The notes: a model not told the origin generated them from the letters alone. Numbered from the stretch's first letter, positions 7,991 to 18,392 are shown. The stretch: DNA of 64,000 bases from Paludibacteraceae bacterium (GCA_016285885.1 JAEERP010000010.1:1-64000); one strand, 5' to 3'. Program-made: numbers and translations.

Positions 7991-10966
7991 ATGGGAATGG
8001 TGCCGTTTCTACAACTTGTCGCAGAAGACCTGACGACTAAATTCGGAGGGGAACTCTCCAACCTGACGGTCGTATTCCCTAATAACCGCGCCAGGCTTTT
8101 CTTCAATAACTATCTGGTGCGGAGCATTGACCAACCAATATGGTCACCCTCCTATTTGACGATTCAAGATTTGTTCGCCACCTGTACCAACCTACAGGTG
8201 GCGGATGATACTAAACTTATCTGTGACCTTTTCAAAGCCTATTCAGCCCATATAGATTGGAAAGCTTTAGAAATCGAACCAGAGACCATGGACATGTTCT
8301 ATTTCTGGGGAGAGGTGATCCTAAGCGACTTCGAGGATGTCGACAACAACCTTGTGCCCACCAATCTGCTCTTCAAGAACATGGTGGATTTAGCGAAGAT
8401 GGAGGATGACTTTAGCTTCCTTTCCGAAGAACAGATCACCTCCCTGCAACGTTTCTTCCACAACTTCTCCATCGAACAGAAGTCTCTACTGAAACGTAAG
8501 TTCATGGCGCTATGGGATGCCCTCCTCCCGATGTACAATGATTTCAGGGCAACCCTACGTAGCCAAGGCTTAGCCTACAATGGAATGCTCCATCGCATTG
8601 TGGTGGACGAAATATTAAAGAAAGAGGGAGTCAGCCTCTTCCCTTCCGAGAAGTATGTATTTGTCGGGTTTAATGTACTGAATAAATGTGAGATAGAACT
8701 ATTCTCACGCCTCCAGAAGGCAGGCAAGGCTTTGTTCTACTGGGATACGGACGAGTACTACATGAAGATGCCTGATGTGAAACATGAAGCGGCCACGTTC
8801 ATGCAACGGAACCTGGAGAAGTTCCCGAACGAACTGCCGATCTCCTCTCTCAACGTATTCCGTAGTCACCCCAAGCATTTCACCTATGTCAGCTCCTCCA
8901 CCAACAATGCACAGTCTAGATACCTGAACAATTTTCTCATAGATTGTAAAAATAAAGGATTCACAGATGCGGAGACGGCTGTCGTCTTGTGCGACGAATC
9001 GCTCCTCCTGCCCGTGCTACACTCCATTCCGCCTTGTGTAGACGATCTGAACATCACGATGGGACTGCCCCTCATACAGACCCCCGTGTTCGCCATGATG
9101 AAAGTATTGGTCGAGATGCAATGTGCCGTTGCGCTGGTTGCCGGGAGCCGACCTCATTCCATCCCGTTCCGGTTGATCAGGGAGGTGCTGTGCAATCCAT
9201 ACATCCAAATCGCTTGTGAGGGAGCGACAGACCTATACGACGAAATTGTCAAGGAACACAAATATCATCCTACGGTCTCCTACCTGAAGAGTAAAAGCGA
9301 TTCCCTGGATAAGCTCTTCACCTTTGTCGACCCAAAGGAAGAAAACGCATCCTCGTCTCTACTAAAATGGCTGAGCGATATCCTAAAAAAGGTGGCCACA
9401 CACTACCGAAAGGAAGCGACAGACACCGCGGACATTGTTGTCTACGACGCCCTGTACAAAGAGGCGCTGTTCCGCTCGTATACGATCGTGAATAGGCTCC
9501 TGACGCTAACGGAGAGTGGTGATCTGAAGGTGAATATCCAAACCATGGCTAAACTATTGGAGAGGATGCTCTCCTCCACTTCCGTGCCATTCTCAGGCGA
9601 GCCGGTGAAGGGAATGCAGGTGATGGGCTTCCTTGAGACACGAAACCTTGATTTCAAGAACGTGATCATGCTCTCCGTCAACGAGGGTGTGCTGCCCAAG
9701 GGCGGAGGCGAATCCTCCTTCATCCCGCATAGCCTGCGCCGCGCGTTCGGCATGACCACCATCGAGCATAAGAATTCATTGTATGCCTACTATTTCTATC
9801 GTCTCCTACAACGGGCGGAGAATGTCACATTCCTCTATAGCACGGCCACATCCGGCGGCTCCAAGGGACAAATGAGCCGATTCCTGATGCAACTATTGGC
9901 CGAGACAGATATTGACGTGAAACTATATGATTTGCGCTCGGACATAGAGGTATCCCCTAGCAGCGTATTTCAGGTGGCGAAAAGCGAGGAGGTGATAAAG
10001 AAGATGCGCTTCGCATACGATAAGGAGAGTAATCCATCCGCCTCAATCCTCTCGCCTTCCCTACTGAATACCTATATAACATGCCCAATGAAGTTTTATT
10101 TCTCCTACGTCATGGGGCTGAAGGAACCAAGCGAATTGGATGACGAGGCCGACCATCGAATACTGGGATTGATCCTCCATGCGGCCATGGAAGAGATTTA
10201 TGGTCATTTCGGCTCCAACACCATTCAAGAGACGGACCTGAAACAACTATTGGGCCAAGAGAAAAAATTAGAGCAGATCGTCGACAATGCCTTCAGACGT
10301 GAATATTTCAACATGGAGGAGAAGATCCATATCCAATATTCGGGGCAACAACTACTGCTCAAGATGACCATCCTTGCCTACGTGAAGAACGTTCTATCCG
10401 CCGACCTGCAGAACTGTGTCCCTTTCCAGATCGTCGGGGTGGAGACGAAAGAGTTCAAGCGTGAGATCTCGGTGGAGGGGATGCGCTTTACCTTAAGCGG
10501 CACGATTGACCGCCTACAGAAAGATAGTAATGGCACCTATAGAATCATCGATTATAAAACAGGTAGTCTGATCACTAACAATAACACAATCAAAGAGATA
10601 TCCTTCCCTGATATTCCGTTCCTATTCAACGGTGATGATCCAAGGAGGAACAAACACTCCGCATATGCGTTACAAGTGATGCTCTACGCCTATTTATGCA
10701 CAATGGAGAAGCAATGGGCGGTAACTCCCTCCCTCTCGTTCGTACGATACAAGGAGGGTCTCATCCCTTTGAAAATAGGAGAGGGAACGGCCAAGGAGGA
10801 GATAACCTCCATCACCTCTGATCAATGCGACGAGGTGGAACAAAACCTCGTGAGGCTACTGCGGGAGATGTTCAGCCCCGATATTCCATTCAAGCAGACA
10901 ACCGACGAAGAGAACTGCGGCTATTGCCCATTCGCAGAGATTTGCAAAGGAAGAAAAAAGTCATAA
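7991..10966 (+). CDS. AddB-like PD-(D/E)XK nuclease with C-terminal Fe-S cysteines
   Basis: The product is about 991 residues from ATG 7991; an in-frame start at 7943 would lie inside proA and is less likely. It resembles the AddB subunit of AddAB helicase-nucleases: an inactive helicase-like front (VVFPNNRARLFFNNYL, where a Walker A would be), then a RecB-type nuclease domain with FTLSGTIDRLQ and RIIDYKTGS. Cysteines in CPMKFYFSYVMG and CGYCPFAEICKG are arranged as in AddB-type 4Fe-4S nucleases. AddAB processes double-strand breaks for RecA-dependent repair. The likely partner AddA is at 31579-34893 on the other strand, an unusual separation. It ends directly against the convergent PAP2-like gene, with no spacer. 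Confidence 0.8.
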   Translation: MGMVPFLQLVAEDLTTKFGGELSNLTVVFPNNRARLFFNNYLVRSIDQPIWSPSYLTIQDLFATCTNLQVADDTKLICDLFKAYSAHIDWKALEIEPETMDMFYFWGEVILSDFEDVDNNLVPTNLLFKNMVDLAKMEDDFSFLSEEQITSLQRFFHNFSIEQKSLLKRKFMALWDALLPMYNDFRATLRSQGLAYNGMLHRIVVDEILKKEGVSLFPSEKYVFVGFNVLNKCEIELFSRLQKAGKALFYWDTDEYYMKMPDVKHEAATFMQRNLEKFPNELPISSLNVFRSHPKHFTYVSSSTNNAQSRYLNNFLIDCKNKGFTDAETAVVLCDESLLLPVLHSIPPCVDDLNITMGLPLIQTPVFAMMKVLVEMQCAVALVAGSRPHSIPFRLIREVLCNPYIQIACEGATDLYDEIVKEHKYHPTVSYLKSKSDSLDKLFTFVDPKEENASSSLLKWLSDILKKVATHYRKEATDTADIVVYDALYKEALFRSYTIVNRLLTLTESGDLKVNIQTMAKLLERMLSSTSVPFSGEPVKGMQVMGFLETRNLDFKNVIMLSVNEGVLPKGGGESSFIPHSLRRAFGMTTIEHKNSLYAYYFYRLLQRAENVTFLYSTATSGGSKGQMSRFLMQLLAETDIDVKLYDLRSDIEVSPSSVFQVAKSEEVIKKMRFAYDKESNPSASILSPSLLNTYITCPMKFYFSYVMGLKEPSELDDEADHRILGLILHAAMEEIYGHFGSNTIQETDLKQLLGQEKKLEQIVDNAFRREYFNMEEKIHIQYSGQQLLLKMTILAYVKNVLSADLQNCVPFQIVGVETKEFKREISVEGMRFTLSGTIDRLQKDSNGTYRIIDYKTGSLITNNNTIKEISFPDIPFLFNGDDPRRNKHSAYALQVMLYAYLCTMEKQWAVTPSLSFVRYKEGLIPLKIGEGTAKEEITSITSDQCDEVEQNLVRLLREMFSPDIPFKQTTDEENCGYCPFAEICKGRKKS

Positions 10967-11770
10967 TCATATAAGCCTAAACACCTGACCAGGGTTCAGA
11001 TAGGAGATGAGTATCACGCTCAGGAGGCCAAAGAAGAAACCGACAAGCAGTTGCGCATGTGTATGCCTATTCAAATAGAGTCTGGCTGTGCCCACAATTC
11101 CAGAGAGAAAGACGAACACACAAAGGGTGACAGTAACATTTGTATACGTGCAATATCCAGCCACCATGATCGCGCCAGCCATCATACCCATGCTGGTCGC
11201 ATGTCCGCTGATTCTCCAAAACTTAGAGACAATAGACTCAACAAGTATCACGAACGCCACACACAAGACCATGTCGATGACCCACATAGGCATCGCATAG
11301 CGGAACAAAAGATAGGCACAATAGAGATAGCAGCAAGCGATGCAGATATAAGGCAATATCCGCTCTTCCTTCCTCGGAACCCGCACATCCGATATCGCCT
11401 TGAAGACCTTTAGGATGATGAAGGAAAGGCAGGGCAATATGATACCGAAGATATAGATGGTCGTTCGCGCGGCATTCACATATTGCGTCGGATAATAGGT
11501 GAAGAGCTTCATGTTGAACAACATGAAGGTCCCATATATAGGCATCAGTACAGGGAAAAACAGATAAGAGATCACCTTCGCCAACGTCTTGAAGACCTTA
11601 CGTTTCTTCTTCTTGGAAGACGAGTCGTTCACATCGTTGGAGACCGATTGCTTCTCTCCCTCCGATGCCGACTCATTTTCCGCACTCCGCGAAGTCTCCT
11701 CCTCAACCTGATTGTCTAGAGTTGCCGAATCTAAAACCTCCTGTTCATTTTCCATGTCATTTATTCCCAT
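10967..11770 (-). CDS. PAP2-superfamily-like integral membrane protein
   Basis: The product has 267 residues (262 if the second ATG is used). An acidic, Ser/Glu-rich cytoplasmic tail of about 55 residues and a KKKKRK cluster precede about six membrane segments. PAP2-type phosphatase motifs can be read: ISGHATSMG (family PSGH) and ARLYLNRHTHAQLLVG (family SR-x5-H-x3-D). The latter has Gln where the usual Asp sits, and Ala for the Ser, so activity is uncertain. A role in lipid or undecaprenyl phosphate metabolism is possible. It lies 12 bp downstream of rpoN on the same strand and is probably co-transcribed with it. Confidence 0.65.
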   Translation of the reverse strand: MGINDMENEQEVLDSATLDNQVEEETSRSAENESASEGEKQSVSNDVNDSSSKKKKRKVFKTLAKVISYLFFPVLMPIYGTFMLFNMKLFTYYPTQYVNAARTTIYIFGIILPCLSFIILKVFKAISDVRVPRKEERILPYICIACCYLYCAYLLFRYAMPMWVIDMVLCVAFVILVESIVSKFWRISGHATSMGMMAGAIMVAGYCTYTNVTVTLCVFVFLSGIVGTARLYLNRHTHAQLLVGFFFGLLSVILISYLNPGQVFRLI

Positions 11771-11782
11771 AATATCCTATAG

Positions 11783-13255
11783 TTATAACTCCCTGCGAAG
11801 CCTAGCGACAGGGAAGTTCAATTGTTCTCTGTATTTTGCCACGGTTCGCCTAGCTATCGTATAGCCCTTCTCAGCCAAAATCTCCATTAGGCGGTCATCC
11901 GTCAGTGGGTTTTTCTTGTCCTCGTTCTTAATGCACTCCTCCAAAACAGTTTTAATTCCCTTCGTCGAAATCATATCACCATCATTCGTCTGCAACGCAT
12001 CAGTAAACAAATATTTAATAGGGAATATACCGAATTCAGTCTGGACATACTTACTATTGCTGACACGAGAAATGGTAGAGACATCATAGCCTGTCTTATC
12101 CGCAATATCCTTTAGGATGAGCGGTTTCAGTTTTGTCTCGTCTCCCGACAAGAAGAAATCCTTTTGCGCCGCCACCAGCGCACTGATCACACTTTGCAAC
12201 GTCTCCTGGCGTTGCTTGATGGAACTGATGAACCACTTGGCGGAGTCCAGTTTCTGTTTGACGAAGATCACCGCCTCTTTCATCTCCTTGCTTTGATTGC
12301 TTCTATTGTTGTTATACTCATCCAGCATCTCAGCAAAGTTCTTATTTATATTCAACTCCGGAATAGCCCCCTGGTTCAGGCTGATGGTCAGTTCCCCATT
12401 TTCGTTCTCGACAATAAAATCGGGCACGATTTGGATATTATTGCCACTGATGGAGCTATCCCATGAATTGCCTGGTTTAGGATTCAATTTTATGATCTCG
12501 GATATAGCGTCCTTGATCACCTGCTCATCGATTCCAAGATCCTTAGCGATGCGATCGTAACGTTTCTGCGAAAGATCCACGAACGATTTGCTCACGATCA
12601 ACTTAGCCGCTTCGATCTGAGGCGTCGAATTTTTGCGTTCCAACTGCAAGAGGAGACACTCCTCGAGAGAATTGGCACCCACACCTGCGGGATCGAAAGA
12701 TTTGATGAGGTTGATGGCTTGTTCAACAACAGACTCACGGATGATCTTCCCCGTTTGGAAGGAATAGTCGTCCACCATCGATTCGGCGGGCCTTCTCAGA
12801 TAACCATATTCATCTATATTTCCGATGACATACTCCGCCACCTCCCTCAACTCTTTCTTAATCGTACGGAACCTCAGCTGATTGAGTAGATGTTCCTGCA
12901 AGGTCTCCCCGTTTAGATACGAGAGCCCCTCCATCTTCGCCTCCTGTCTGGAGCGCTGCTCCAAAGCATATTCAGGGACGTCATCCTCCGTTTTATAATC
13001 ATCGATGTAGCTATCGCCTTCGTAATCCAATCTATCGTAATCATCATCACCATCCGGCCCGTCCTCACCTTTTTCGCGCGACTCACCATTAGAAGAAATG
13101 GGGTCATCTGCAATTTCCAACGCCGGGTTCTCCTCCACTTCCTGCCTAATGCGCTCTTCCAATTCGAGCGTAGGAATCTCCAACAGCTTGATTGTCTGTA
13201 TCTGTTGGGGCGAAAGCTTTGTCAGCAGTTTAAGCTGCAGTTTCTGTTGTAACAT
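11783..13255 (-). CDS. rpoN: RNA polymerase sigma-54 factor
   Basis: The start at 13255 is chosen because the true N-terminus of the family appears there (MLQQKLQLKLLTKLSPQQIQ) and a strong promoter lies just upstream; the frame is open further back but that part is not RpoN-like. The 490-residue protein has the glutamine-rich activator-interacting region I (about 1-50), an acidic region II (about 60-120), the core-binding domain, an HTH, and the RpoN box near the C-terminus (ARRTVAKYREQLNFP). Sigma-54 directs core polymerase to -24/-12 promoters opened by AAA+ activators. No such activator is encoded in this window. Confidence 0.95.
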   Translation of the reverse strand: MLQQKLQLKLLTKLSPQQIQTIKLLEIPTLELEERIRQEVEENPALEIADDPISSNGESREKGEDGPDGDDDYDRLDYEGDSYIDDYKTEDDVPEYALEQRSRQEAKMEGLSYLNGETLQEHLLNQLRFRTIKKELREVAEYVIGNIDEYGYLRRPAESMVDDYSFQTGKIIRESVVEQAINLIKSFDPAGVGANSLEECLLLQLERKNSTPQIEAAKLIVSKSFVDLSQKRYDRIAKDLGIDEQVIKDAISEIIKLNPKPGNSWDSSISGNNIQIVPDFIVENENGELTISLNQGAIPELNINKNFAEMLDEYNNNRSNQSKEMKEAVIFVKQKLDSAKWFISSIKQRQETLQSVISALVAAQKDFFLSGDETKLKPLILKDIADKTGYDVSTISRVSNSKYVQTEFGIFPIKYLFTDALQTNDGDMISTKGIKTVLEECIKNEDKKNPLTDDRLMEILAEKGYTIARRTVAKYREQLNFPVARLRREL

Positions 13256-13285
13256 ATAGGTCTGAAGTGAGTATGTTTCCGATAG

Positions 13286-13317
13286 CAAATTTAAAGAAAC
13301 AATGGATATCGTACAAA
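13286..13317 (-). promoter_or_regulatory. Promoter for rpoN
   Basis: On the minus strand TTTG (13317-13314), a 20-bp spacer and TAAATTTG (13293-13286) match the Bacteroidetes primary-sigma consensus exactly. Transcription would start near 13279, 24 nt before the rpoN ATG, which also supports that start. Confidence 0.7.
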
Positions 13318-13516
13318 TGAAAAAACATAGTTTTTCAAATCCACGGCTCGCTTTTTGTTCCACGAATGGTTCGGATTGGAGAAATAGAGTCGGTCCGTTT
13401 CGTGTGACTTTCACCGCAACTCGGATGTGGAATCGGACGCTGACGGATACGTTTGGCGGGTGAGGTTTATTTTTAACTTTCCATCTGCTCTTCTTCCGAA
13501 GAATTATTGTTAACTT

Positions 13517-13524
13517 TACGTTTG
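13517..13524 (+). promoter_or_regulatory. Possible -7 box for the M13 peptidase gene
   Basis: TACGTTTG fits TAnnTTTG, but no TTTG is found at the right distance upstream, and the leader would be about 125 nt. Apart from this and the rpoN promoter I see nothing in the 13256-13657 gap. Confidence 0.3.
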
Positions 13525-13657
13525 ATTTTGTTTTGCGTCCATATCCTAACCATAGGATGGGTGTTTTTATATATCTGATATATGATCATTTTTCTTAAAG
13601 GAGAGTGAGTGTTAATGTGAGATTCATTTGAAGTATTAAGTATATTGCAATTATATT

Positions 13658-15697
13658 ATGATTAAACGTTTTTTTATGGTGGGATGTATTTCTTCCCTAT
13701 TGTTCGCATCATGTGCGGATAAGGCAAAGAAAGTGGATGGTCTAGCACATTTTTCTTCCGATTTTGACACAACAATCGCCCAAGGAGACGATTTTTACCA
13801 GTATTCAAACGGCGGATGGCTGAAGAGCCACCCTATCCCTGGGGATAAAAGCAGGCTGAACACCTTTGACGTACTGAACGACGATAACCTGGAACGCCTG
13901 AAGGAGATCGTGGAAACCGCTCGCAATAAACACGCCGCCAAGGGCAGCAACGAGCAGAAAATCGGAGACTACTACGCATTGGCGATGGATTCCACCAGAC
14001 GTCAAAAGGAAGGCATAACCCCTATTCGCCCTATCATCGACCGCATCAGGGCCATGAAATTCGATGTGAAGGATTCCTCCTTCGCAACCGAATTAGCCTA
14101 TTTCCACCTGAATATGGGTAACCCCTTCTTCGCTGTGGGTTGTACACCAGACGCTAAGAACAGCTCGATGAACATTGCGGAACTTTGGCAAGATGGTATC
14201 GGATTGCCTAACCGAGACTACTATTTCGACAAGTCCGAGAAGGGTCAGGGAATCATTCGGGGATACAAACGTATGGTCGCCAAATACCTCGAACTGACAG
14301 GCGCCGACAACTTCGAAGCGAGAGCAAACGCAGTGTACGATTTCGAGGAAAAGCTGGCGGAACAGATGAACACGAAGGTACAGAACCGTGACCCGCAGGC
14401 GACCTACAACAAATTAAGCTACGACGAACTCAAAAAGAATTATCCGGACTTCAACTGGGACGCCTATTTCAACGCCTTCCCCGTAAAGCCAACCGAACTG
14501 ACAATCGGGCAACCGCGCTACTTCTCTAACCTATTTAAAATAATAGCGGAAACCGATTCCACGACACTGTCCGATTACCTAGTAATTTGTACGGTCAATT
14601 ACGTCGCTTCTTATCTGTCCGACGATTTCATGTTGACCAAATTCGAGTTCTACAGCAAACTATTGAACGGCATCGAAGAACTGAAGCCATTATGGAAAAG
14701 ATCCCTGGATATGGTTCAATCCAGACTAGGGCAACCATTGGGTCAATTATTTGTCGAAAAACACTTCCCAGCGTCTGCGAAGAATAGGACCATTGAACTA
14801 GTGGAGCAACTTCGCAAGGCATTTGGACAACGAATTGACGCATTGACCTGGATGAGTGACAGCACAAAAACATTCGCAAAGATCAAACTGGCGGCTATCG
14901 GTGTCAAGGTTGGTTATCCAGACAAGTGGGAGGATTTCTCCGGCGCGGAAGTAGACCCAACCCTTAGCTTGGTGGAGAACTTCATCCACCTGACGAATTT
15001 CTGTAGTATTAAGGAGATGAAAGAGGTGGGCCAGCCTGTCGACAAGGAGAAATGGTACATGACCCCACAGACCGTGAACGCCTATTATAGCCCAATGACC
15101 AATGAAATCGTATTCCCCGCTGGAATCCTACAACCGCCATTCTTCTATGCGGACGGAGACGACGCGGTGAACTACGGAGCGATCGGTGTTGTCATCGGAC
15201 ACGAGATGACGCACGGGTTCGATGATCAGGGCAGACAATTCGATAAAGACGGAAACCTGACCGATTGGTGGACAGCAGAGGATGAAAAGCGCTTTAAATT
15301 AGCTGCCCAGAAGATAATAGAGCGTTTTTCCGGCGTAGTGGTGATCGATACCATGAAATGCAACGGCGAATTGACCCAAGGAGAGAACATCGCTGACCTC
15401 GGAGGATTGAATATCGCACACCAAGCGTTTCTTAATACTCTGACTGACAATACGAAAGATCCAATGATAGATGGACAAACCTTCGACCAACGCTTCTTGC
15501 TCGCATATACGAGAATATGGGCTGGCAACTATCGGGATGAGTATCTTCGCAACCAAGTCATCACCGATCCACATGCGAACGGAAAGTATCGTGTAAACGT
15601 GCAATTACCGATGTTGGACTTCTTCTATTCGGCTTTCGGAATTAACGAAAATGACAAGATGTTTGTCCGTCCGGATGAACGGATCGTCATCTGGTAA
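13658..15697 (+). CDS. M13-family zinc metallopeptidase lipoprotein (PepO / neprilysin-like)
   Basis: The product has 679 residues, a normal M13 length. A lipoprotein signal ends in LLFASC with Cys19 as the likely lipidated residue, so the enzyme should be anchored in the cell envelope. The M13 N-terminal lobe is seen in DDFYQYSNGGWLKSHPIP. The zinc site is HEMTH at 515-519 (two His ligands and the catalytic Glu516), and the third ligand is the Glu of GENIADLGG near 575. The C-terminus ends with the substrate-site pattern VNVQLPMLDFFYSAFG, where most family members have NxxAF. M13 enzymes cut peptides of up to about 40 residues. It appears to be a single-gene unit. Confidence 0.92.
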   Translation: MIKRFFMVGCISSLLFASCADKAKKVDGLAHFSSDFDTTIAQGDDFYQYSNGGWLKSHPIPGDKSRLNTFDVLNDDNLERLKEIVETARNKHAAKGSNEQKIGDYYALAMDSTRRQKEGITPIRPIIDRIRAMKFDVKDSSFATELAYFHLNMGNPFFAVGCTPDAKNSSMNIAELWQDGIGLPNRDYYFDKSEKGQGIIRGYKRMVAKYLELTGADNFEARANAVYDFEEKLAEQMNTKVQNRDPQATYNKLSYDELKKNYPDFNWDAYFNAFPVKPTELTIGQPRYFSNLFKIIAETDSTTLSDYLVICTVNYVASYLSDDFMLTKFEFYSKLLNGIEELKPLWKRSLDMVQSRLGQPLGQLFVEKHFPASAKNRTIELVEQLRKAFGQRIDALTWMSDSTKTFAKIKLAAIGVKVGYPDKWEDFSGAEVDPTLSLVENFIHLTNFCSIKEMKEVGQPVDKEKWYMTPQTVNAYYSPMTNEIVFPAGILQPPFFYADGDDAVNYGAIGVVIGHEMTHGFDDQGRQFDKDGNLTDWWTAEDEKRFKLAAQKIIERFSGVVVIDTMKCNGELTQGENIADLGGLNIAHQAFLNTLTDNTKDPMIDGQTFDQRFLLAYTRIWAGNYRDEYLRNQVITDPHANGKYRVNVQLPMLDFFYSAFGINENDKMFVRPDERIVIW

Positions 15698-15794
15698 GAA
15701 CATTTTGCGATCTCTTTCGATATTTTTTTAGAAAAAAGGTTGAAAACCCGTTATTTTTATATCAAATTTCTTTTAGAATAAGAAGTAAATTTTC

Positions 15795-15802
15795 TAATTT
15801 TG
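15795..15802 (+). promoter_or_regulatory. Candidate promoter -7 box for purH and the mre operon
   Basis: TAATTTTG fits TAnnTTTG and sits 27 bp before the purH ATG. The -33 region is T-rich without an exact TTTG. Confidence 0.5.
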
Positions 15803-15829
15803 CAAAAGATATATAATTATTTTTCGTAA

Positions 15830-17353
15830 ATGGCTGATAGTAAAAAAATTAAGACAGCTTTGGTTTCAGTTTTCCACAAGGATAAATTGGACGAAATCAT
15901 TCGTGCTTTGCATGCGGAGGGTGTTCAGTTTATTTCGACGGGCGGAACTCAAACTTTCATTGAATCACTTGGCATCCCATGCCAAGCAGTTGAGACCCTT
16001 ACCACCTACCCATCCATTCTGGGTGGCCGTGTGAAAACGTTGCACCCGAAAATTTTTGGAGGCATCTTGGCTCGCCGCGCTTTGCCTGAGGATTTGGCGC
16101 AAATGGAGCAATTCCAGATCCCCGAAATCGACTTGGTGATCGTTGACCTCTATCCGTTTGAGGATACAGTTGCTTCCGGAGCTGAAGAACAAGCCATTAT
16201 CGAAAAGATTGACATCGGCGGTATCTCGTTGATCCGTGCCGCGGCGAAAAACTACAAAGACGTTGTCATCGTCGCATCCCAAGCACAATACGAACCGTTC
16301 CTGAACCTCCTGAAGGAGCAGGGTGCGACCACAACCCTCGACACTCGTCGTTGGTTCGCCAAAGAGGCCTTCGCAGTCTCTTCACACTACGACTCTGCCA
16401 TCTTCAACTATTTTGACGGAGATTCCTCATCCGCTTTCCGCTACACAGCGAACAATTCGAAGATGCTTCGATACGGAGAGAACCCTCACCAAAAGGGCGT
16501 TTTCTTCGGGGACTTCAATAATCTCTTTGAGCAATTGCAAGGGAAAGAGATCTCTTACAACAACTTGTTGGACATCGATGCGGCTGTCAACCTGATGGCT
16601 GATTTCGACGATGTCACATTCGCCATCCTGAAGCACAACAACGCTTGTGGCGTCGCTTCCCGTCCTACCGTCCTGGAGGCTTGGAAGGATGCTCTCGCTG
16701 GCGACCCTGTCTCCGCGTTCGGCGGTGTATTGATCACCAATGCCGTACTGGACAAGGCAACCGCAGAGGAAATCAATAAGATCTTCTTCGAGGTGATCAT
16801 CGCGCCTGACTACGACACGGACGCATTGGAGATTCTCACCCAAAAGAAGAACAGAATCATCTTGGTCCAAAAGGATGTGAAACTGCCGACGAAACAAGTC
16901 CGCTCCGTGCTGAACGGTGTATTGGTTCAAGAAAAGGATTTGAAGGTGGAGACTCCAGAGGATATGAAGACCGTGACAAAGAAGGCTCCTTCCCAAAGCG
17001 AAATCGAGGATATGATCTTCGCGAACAAAATCGTGAAACATTCAAAATCCAACTCGATCGTCTTGGCGAAGAACAAACAACTCTGCGCAAGCGGCGTAGG
17101 ACAAACCTCTCGCGTCGACGCGTTGAAACAGGCGGTCGAGAAGGCAGGTAACTTCCAATTCGACTTGAACGGGGCAGTGATGGCTTCCGATGCGTTCTTC
17201 CCGTTCCCTGACTGCGTTGAAATCGCCAAGAATGCGGGCATCACAGCGGTTGTTCAACCTGGCGGTTCCATCAAGGACAATGAATCCATCGACTATTGCA
17301 ACAACAATGACATGGCAATGGTGATGACTGGGTTTAGACATTTTAAACACTAA
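15830..17353 (+). CDS. purH: Bifunctional AICAR formyltransferase / IMP cyclohydrolase
   Basis: The 507-residue protein carries out the last two steps of IMP synthesis. The N-terminal MGS-like cyclohydrolase domain (about 1-140) begins KTALVSVFHKDKLDEII and contains ISTGGTQTFIESLGIP and GGRVKTLHPKIFGGILARR. The formyltransferase part (about 190-507) contains LRYGENPHQKGVFF, ILKHNNACGVA and the C-terminal SDAFFPFPDCVE and VQPGGSIKDNESID. All are family hallmarks. Only 19 bp separate it from mreB, so purine synthesis and cell-shape genes probably share a transcript. Confidence 0.97.
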   Translation: MADSKKIKTALVSVFHKDKLDEIIRALHAEGVQFISTGGTQTFIESLGIPCQAVETLTTYPSILGGRVKTLHPKIFGGILARRALPEDLAQMEQFQIPEIDLVIVDLYPFEDTVASGAEEQAIIEKIDIGGISLIRAAAKNYKDVVIVASQAQYEPFLNLLKEQGATTTLDTRRWFAKEAFAVSSHYDSAIFNYFDGDSSSAFRYTANNSKMLRYGENPHQKGVFFGDFNNLFEQLQGKEISYNNLLDIDAAVNLMADFDDVTFAILKHNNACGVASRPTVLEAWKDALAGDPVSAFGGVLITNAVLDKATAEEINKIFFEVIIAPDYDTDALEILTQKKNRIILVQKDVKLPTKQVRSVLNGVLVQEKDLKVETPEDMKTVTKKAPSQSEIEDMIFANKIVKHSKSNSIVLAKNKQLCASGVGQTSRVDALKQAVEKAGNFQFDLNGAVMASDAFFPFPDCVEIAKNAGITAVVQPGGSIKDNESIDYCNNNDMAMVMTGFRHFKH

Positions 17354-17372
17354 AATAAAAATATAAAGAGAC

Positions 17373-18392
17373 ATGGGATTGTTTTCTTTCACACAGGAAA
17401 TAGCGATCGACCTTGGTACGGCGAACACTATTATCATCCATAACGGGAAGATAGTGGTGGACGAGCCATCTATCGTGGCGTTGGATCGTAAAACAGACAG
17501 ACTGATGGCGATTGGAGAGAAGGCACGCCAGATGCATGGGAAGACTCACGAGAACATCTACACAGTTCGCCCATTGCGTGATGGTGTGATCGCTAACTTT
17601 AACGCTGCGGAGCAGATGATTAGGGGTATGATCAAAATGGCATTCCCGAACAATCGTTTGTTCAGCCCTTCCCTGAAAATGGTCGTCTGCATCCCTTCCG
17701 GTAGTACGGAGGTGGAAATGCGTGCCGTGCGTGACTCTTCCGAGCATGCGCAAGGACGTGAGGTTTATATGATCTACGAGCCTATGGCCGCCGCGATCGG
17801 TATCGGTATCGATGTGGAGGCACCAGAGGGTAACATGATCGTCGACATAGGTGGTGGTACTACTGAAATCGCCGTCATCTCTTTGGGTGGTATCGTCACG
17901 AACAAATCCATTCGTATCGCTGGCGATGACCTTACCGAGGACGTGATCGACTATATGCGTCGCCAACACAACATCAAGGTGGGCGAACCAACCGCCGAAC
18001 AGATCAAGATCAATGTCGGTTCTGCCTTGACGAACTTGGACGAACCACCTGAGGATTATATCGTTAGAGGTCCTAACCAAATGACCGCCCTCCCAATGGA
18101 GGTACCGGTTTCCTACCAAGAGATCGCACACTGCATGGAGAAATCCATCTCCAAGATCGAGGCAGCCGTACTGAACGCTTTGGAACAGACCCCTCCTGAG
18201 CTCTATGCGGATATCGTGAACAATGGTATCTGGTTGACGGGTGGTGGTGCGTTGCTCCGTGGCTTGAACAAGCGATTGACCGCCAAGATTGGTATCCCAT
18301 TCCACGTGGCTGAGGACCCTCTGCATGCTGTCGCACGCGGTACAGGCACAGCGCTTAAGAATGCGGACAAGTTGCCTTTCTTGATGAGATAA
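17373..18392 (+). CDS. mreB: Rod-shape-determining actin homologue MreB
   Basis: The 339-residue protein is an actin-fold ATPase that forms membrane-associated filaments and guides the elongation machinery for peptidoglycan. The start is MGLFSFTQEIAIDLGTANT, containing the phosphate-1 loop. Further on are the phosphate-2 loop IVDIGGGTTEIAVIS and the adenosine motif LTGGGALLRGLN. Length and motifs are typical. It is followed in order by mreC, mreD, mrdA and mrdB, the classic elongasome operon. Confidence 0.97.
   Translation: MGLFSFTQEIAIDLGTANTIIIHNGKIVVDEPSIVALDRKTDRLMAIGEKARQMHGKTHENIYTVRPLRDGVIANFNAAEQMIRGMIKMAFPNNRLFSPSLKMVVCIPSGSTEVEMRAVRDSSEHAQGREVYMIYEPMAAAIGIGIDVEAPEGNMIVDIGGGTTEIAVISLGGIVTNKSIRIAGDDLTEDVIDYMRRQHNIKVGEPTAEQIKINVGSALTNLDEPPEDYIVRGPNQMTALPMEVPVSYQEIAHCMEKSISKIEAAVLNALEQTPPELYADIVNNGIWLTGGGALLRGLNKRLTAKIGIPFHVAEDPLHAVARGTGTALKNADKLPFLMR

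Noticed and set aside
10690-10702. Perfect DnaA-box word TTATGCACA
   Set aside because: It is a single copy inside the AddB-like coding sequence, with no cluster around it.
13256-13414. Upstream extension of rpoN by 53 codons
   Set aside because: The extension is not RpoN-like and contains the perfect TTTG-N20-TAAATTTG promoter, so the start at 13255 is preferred.
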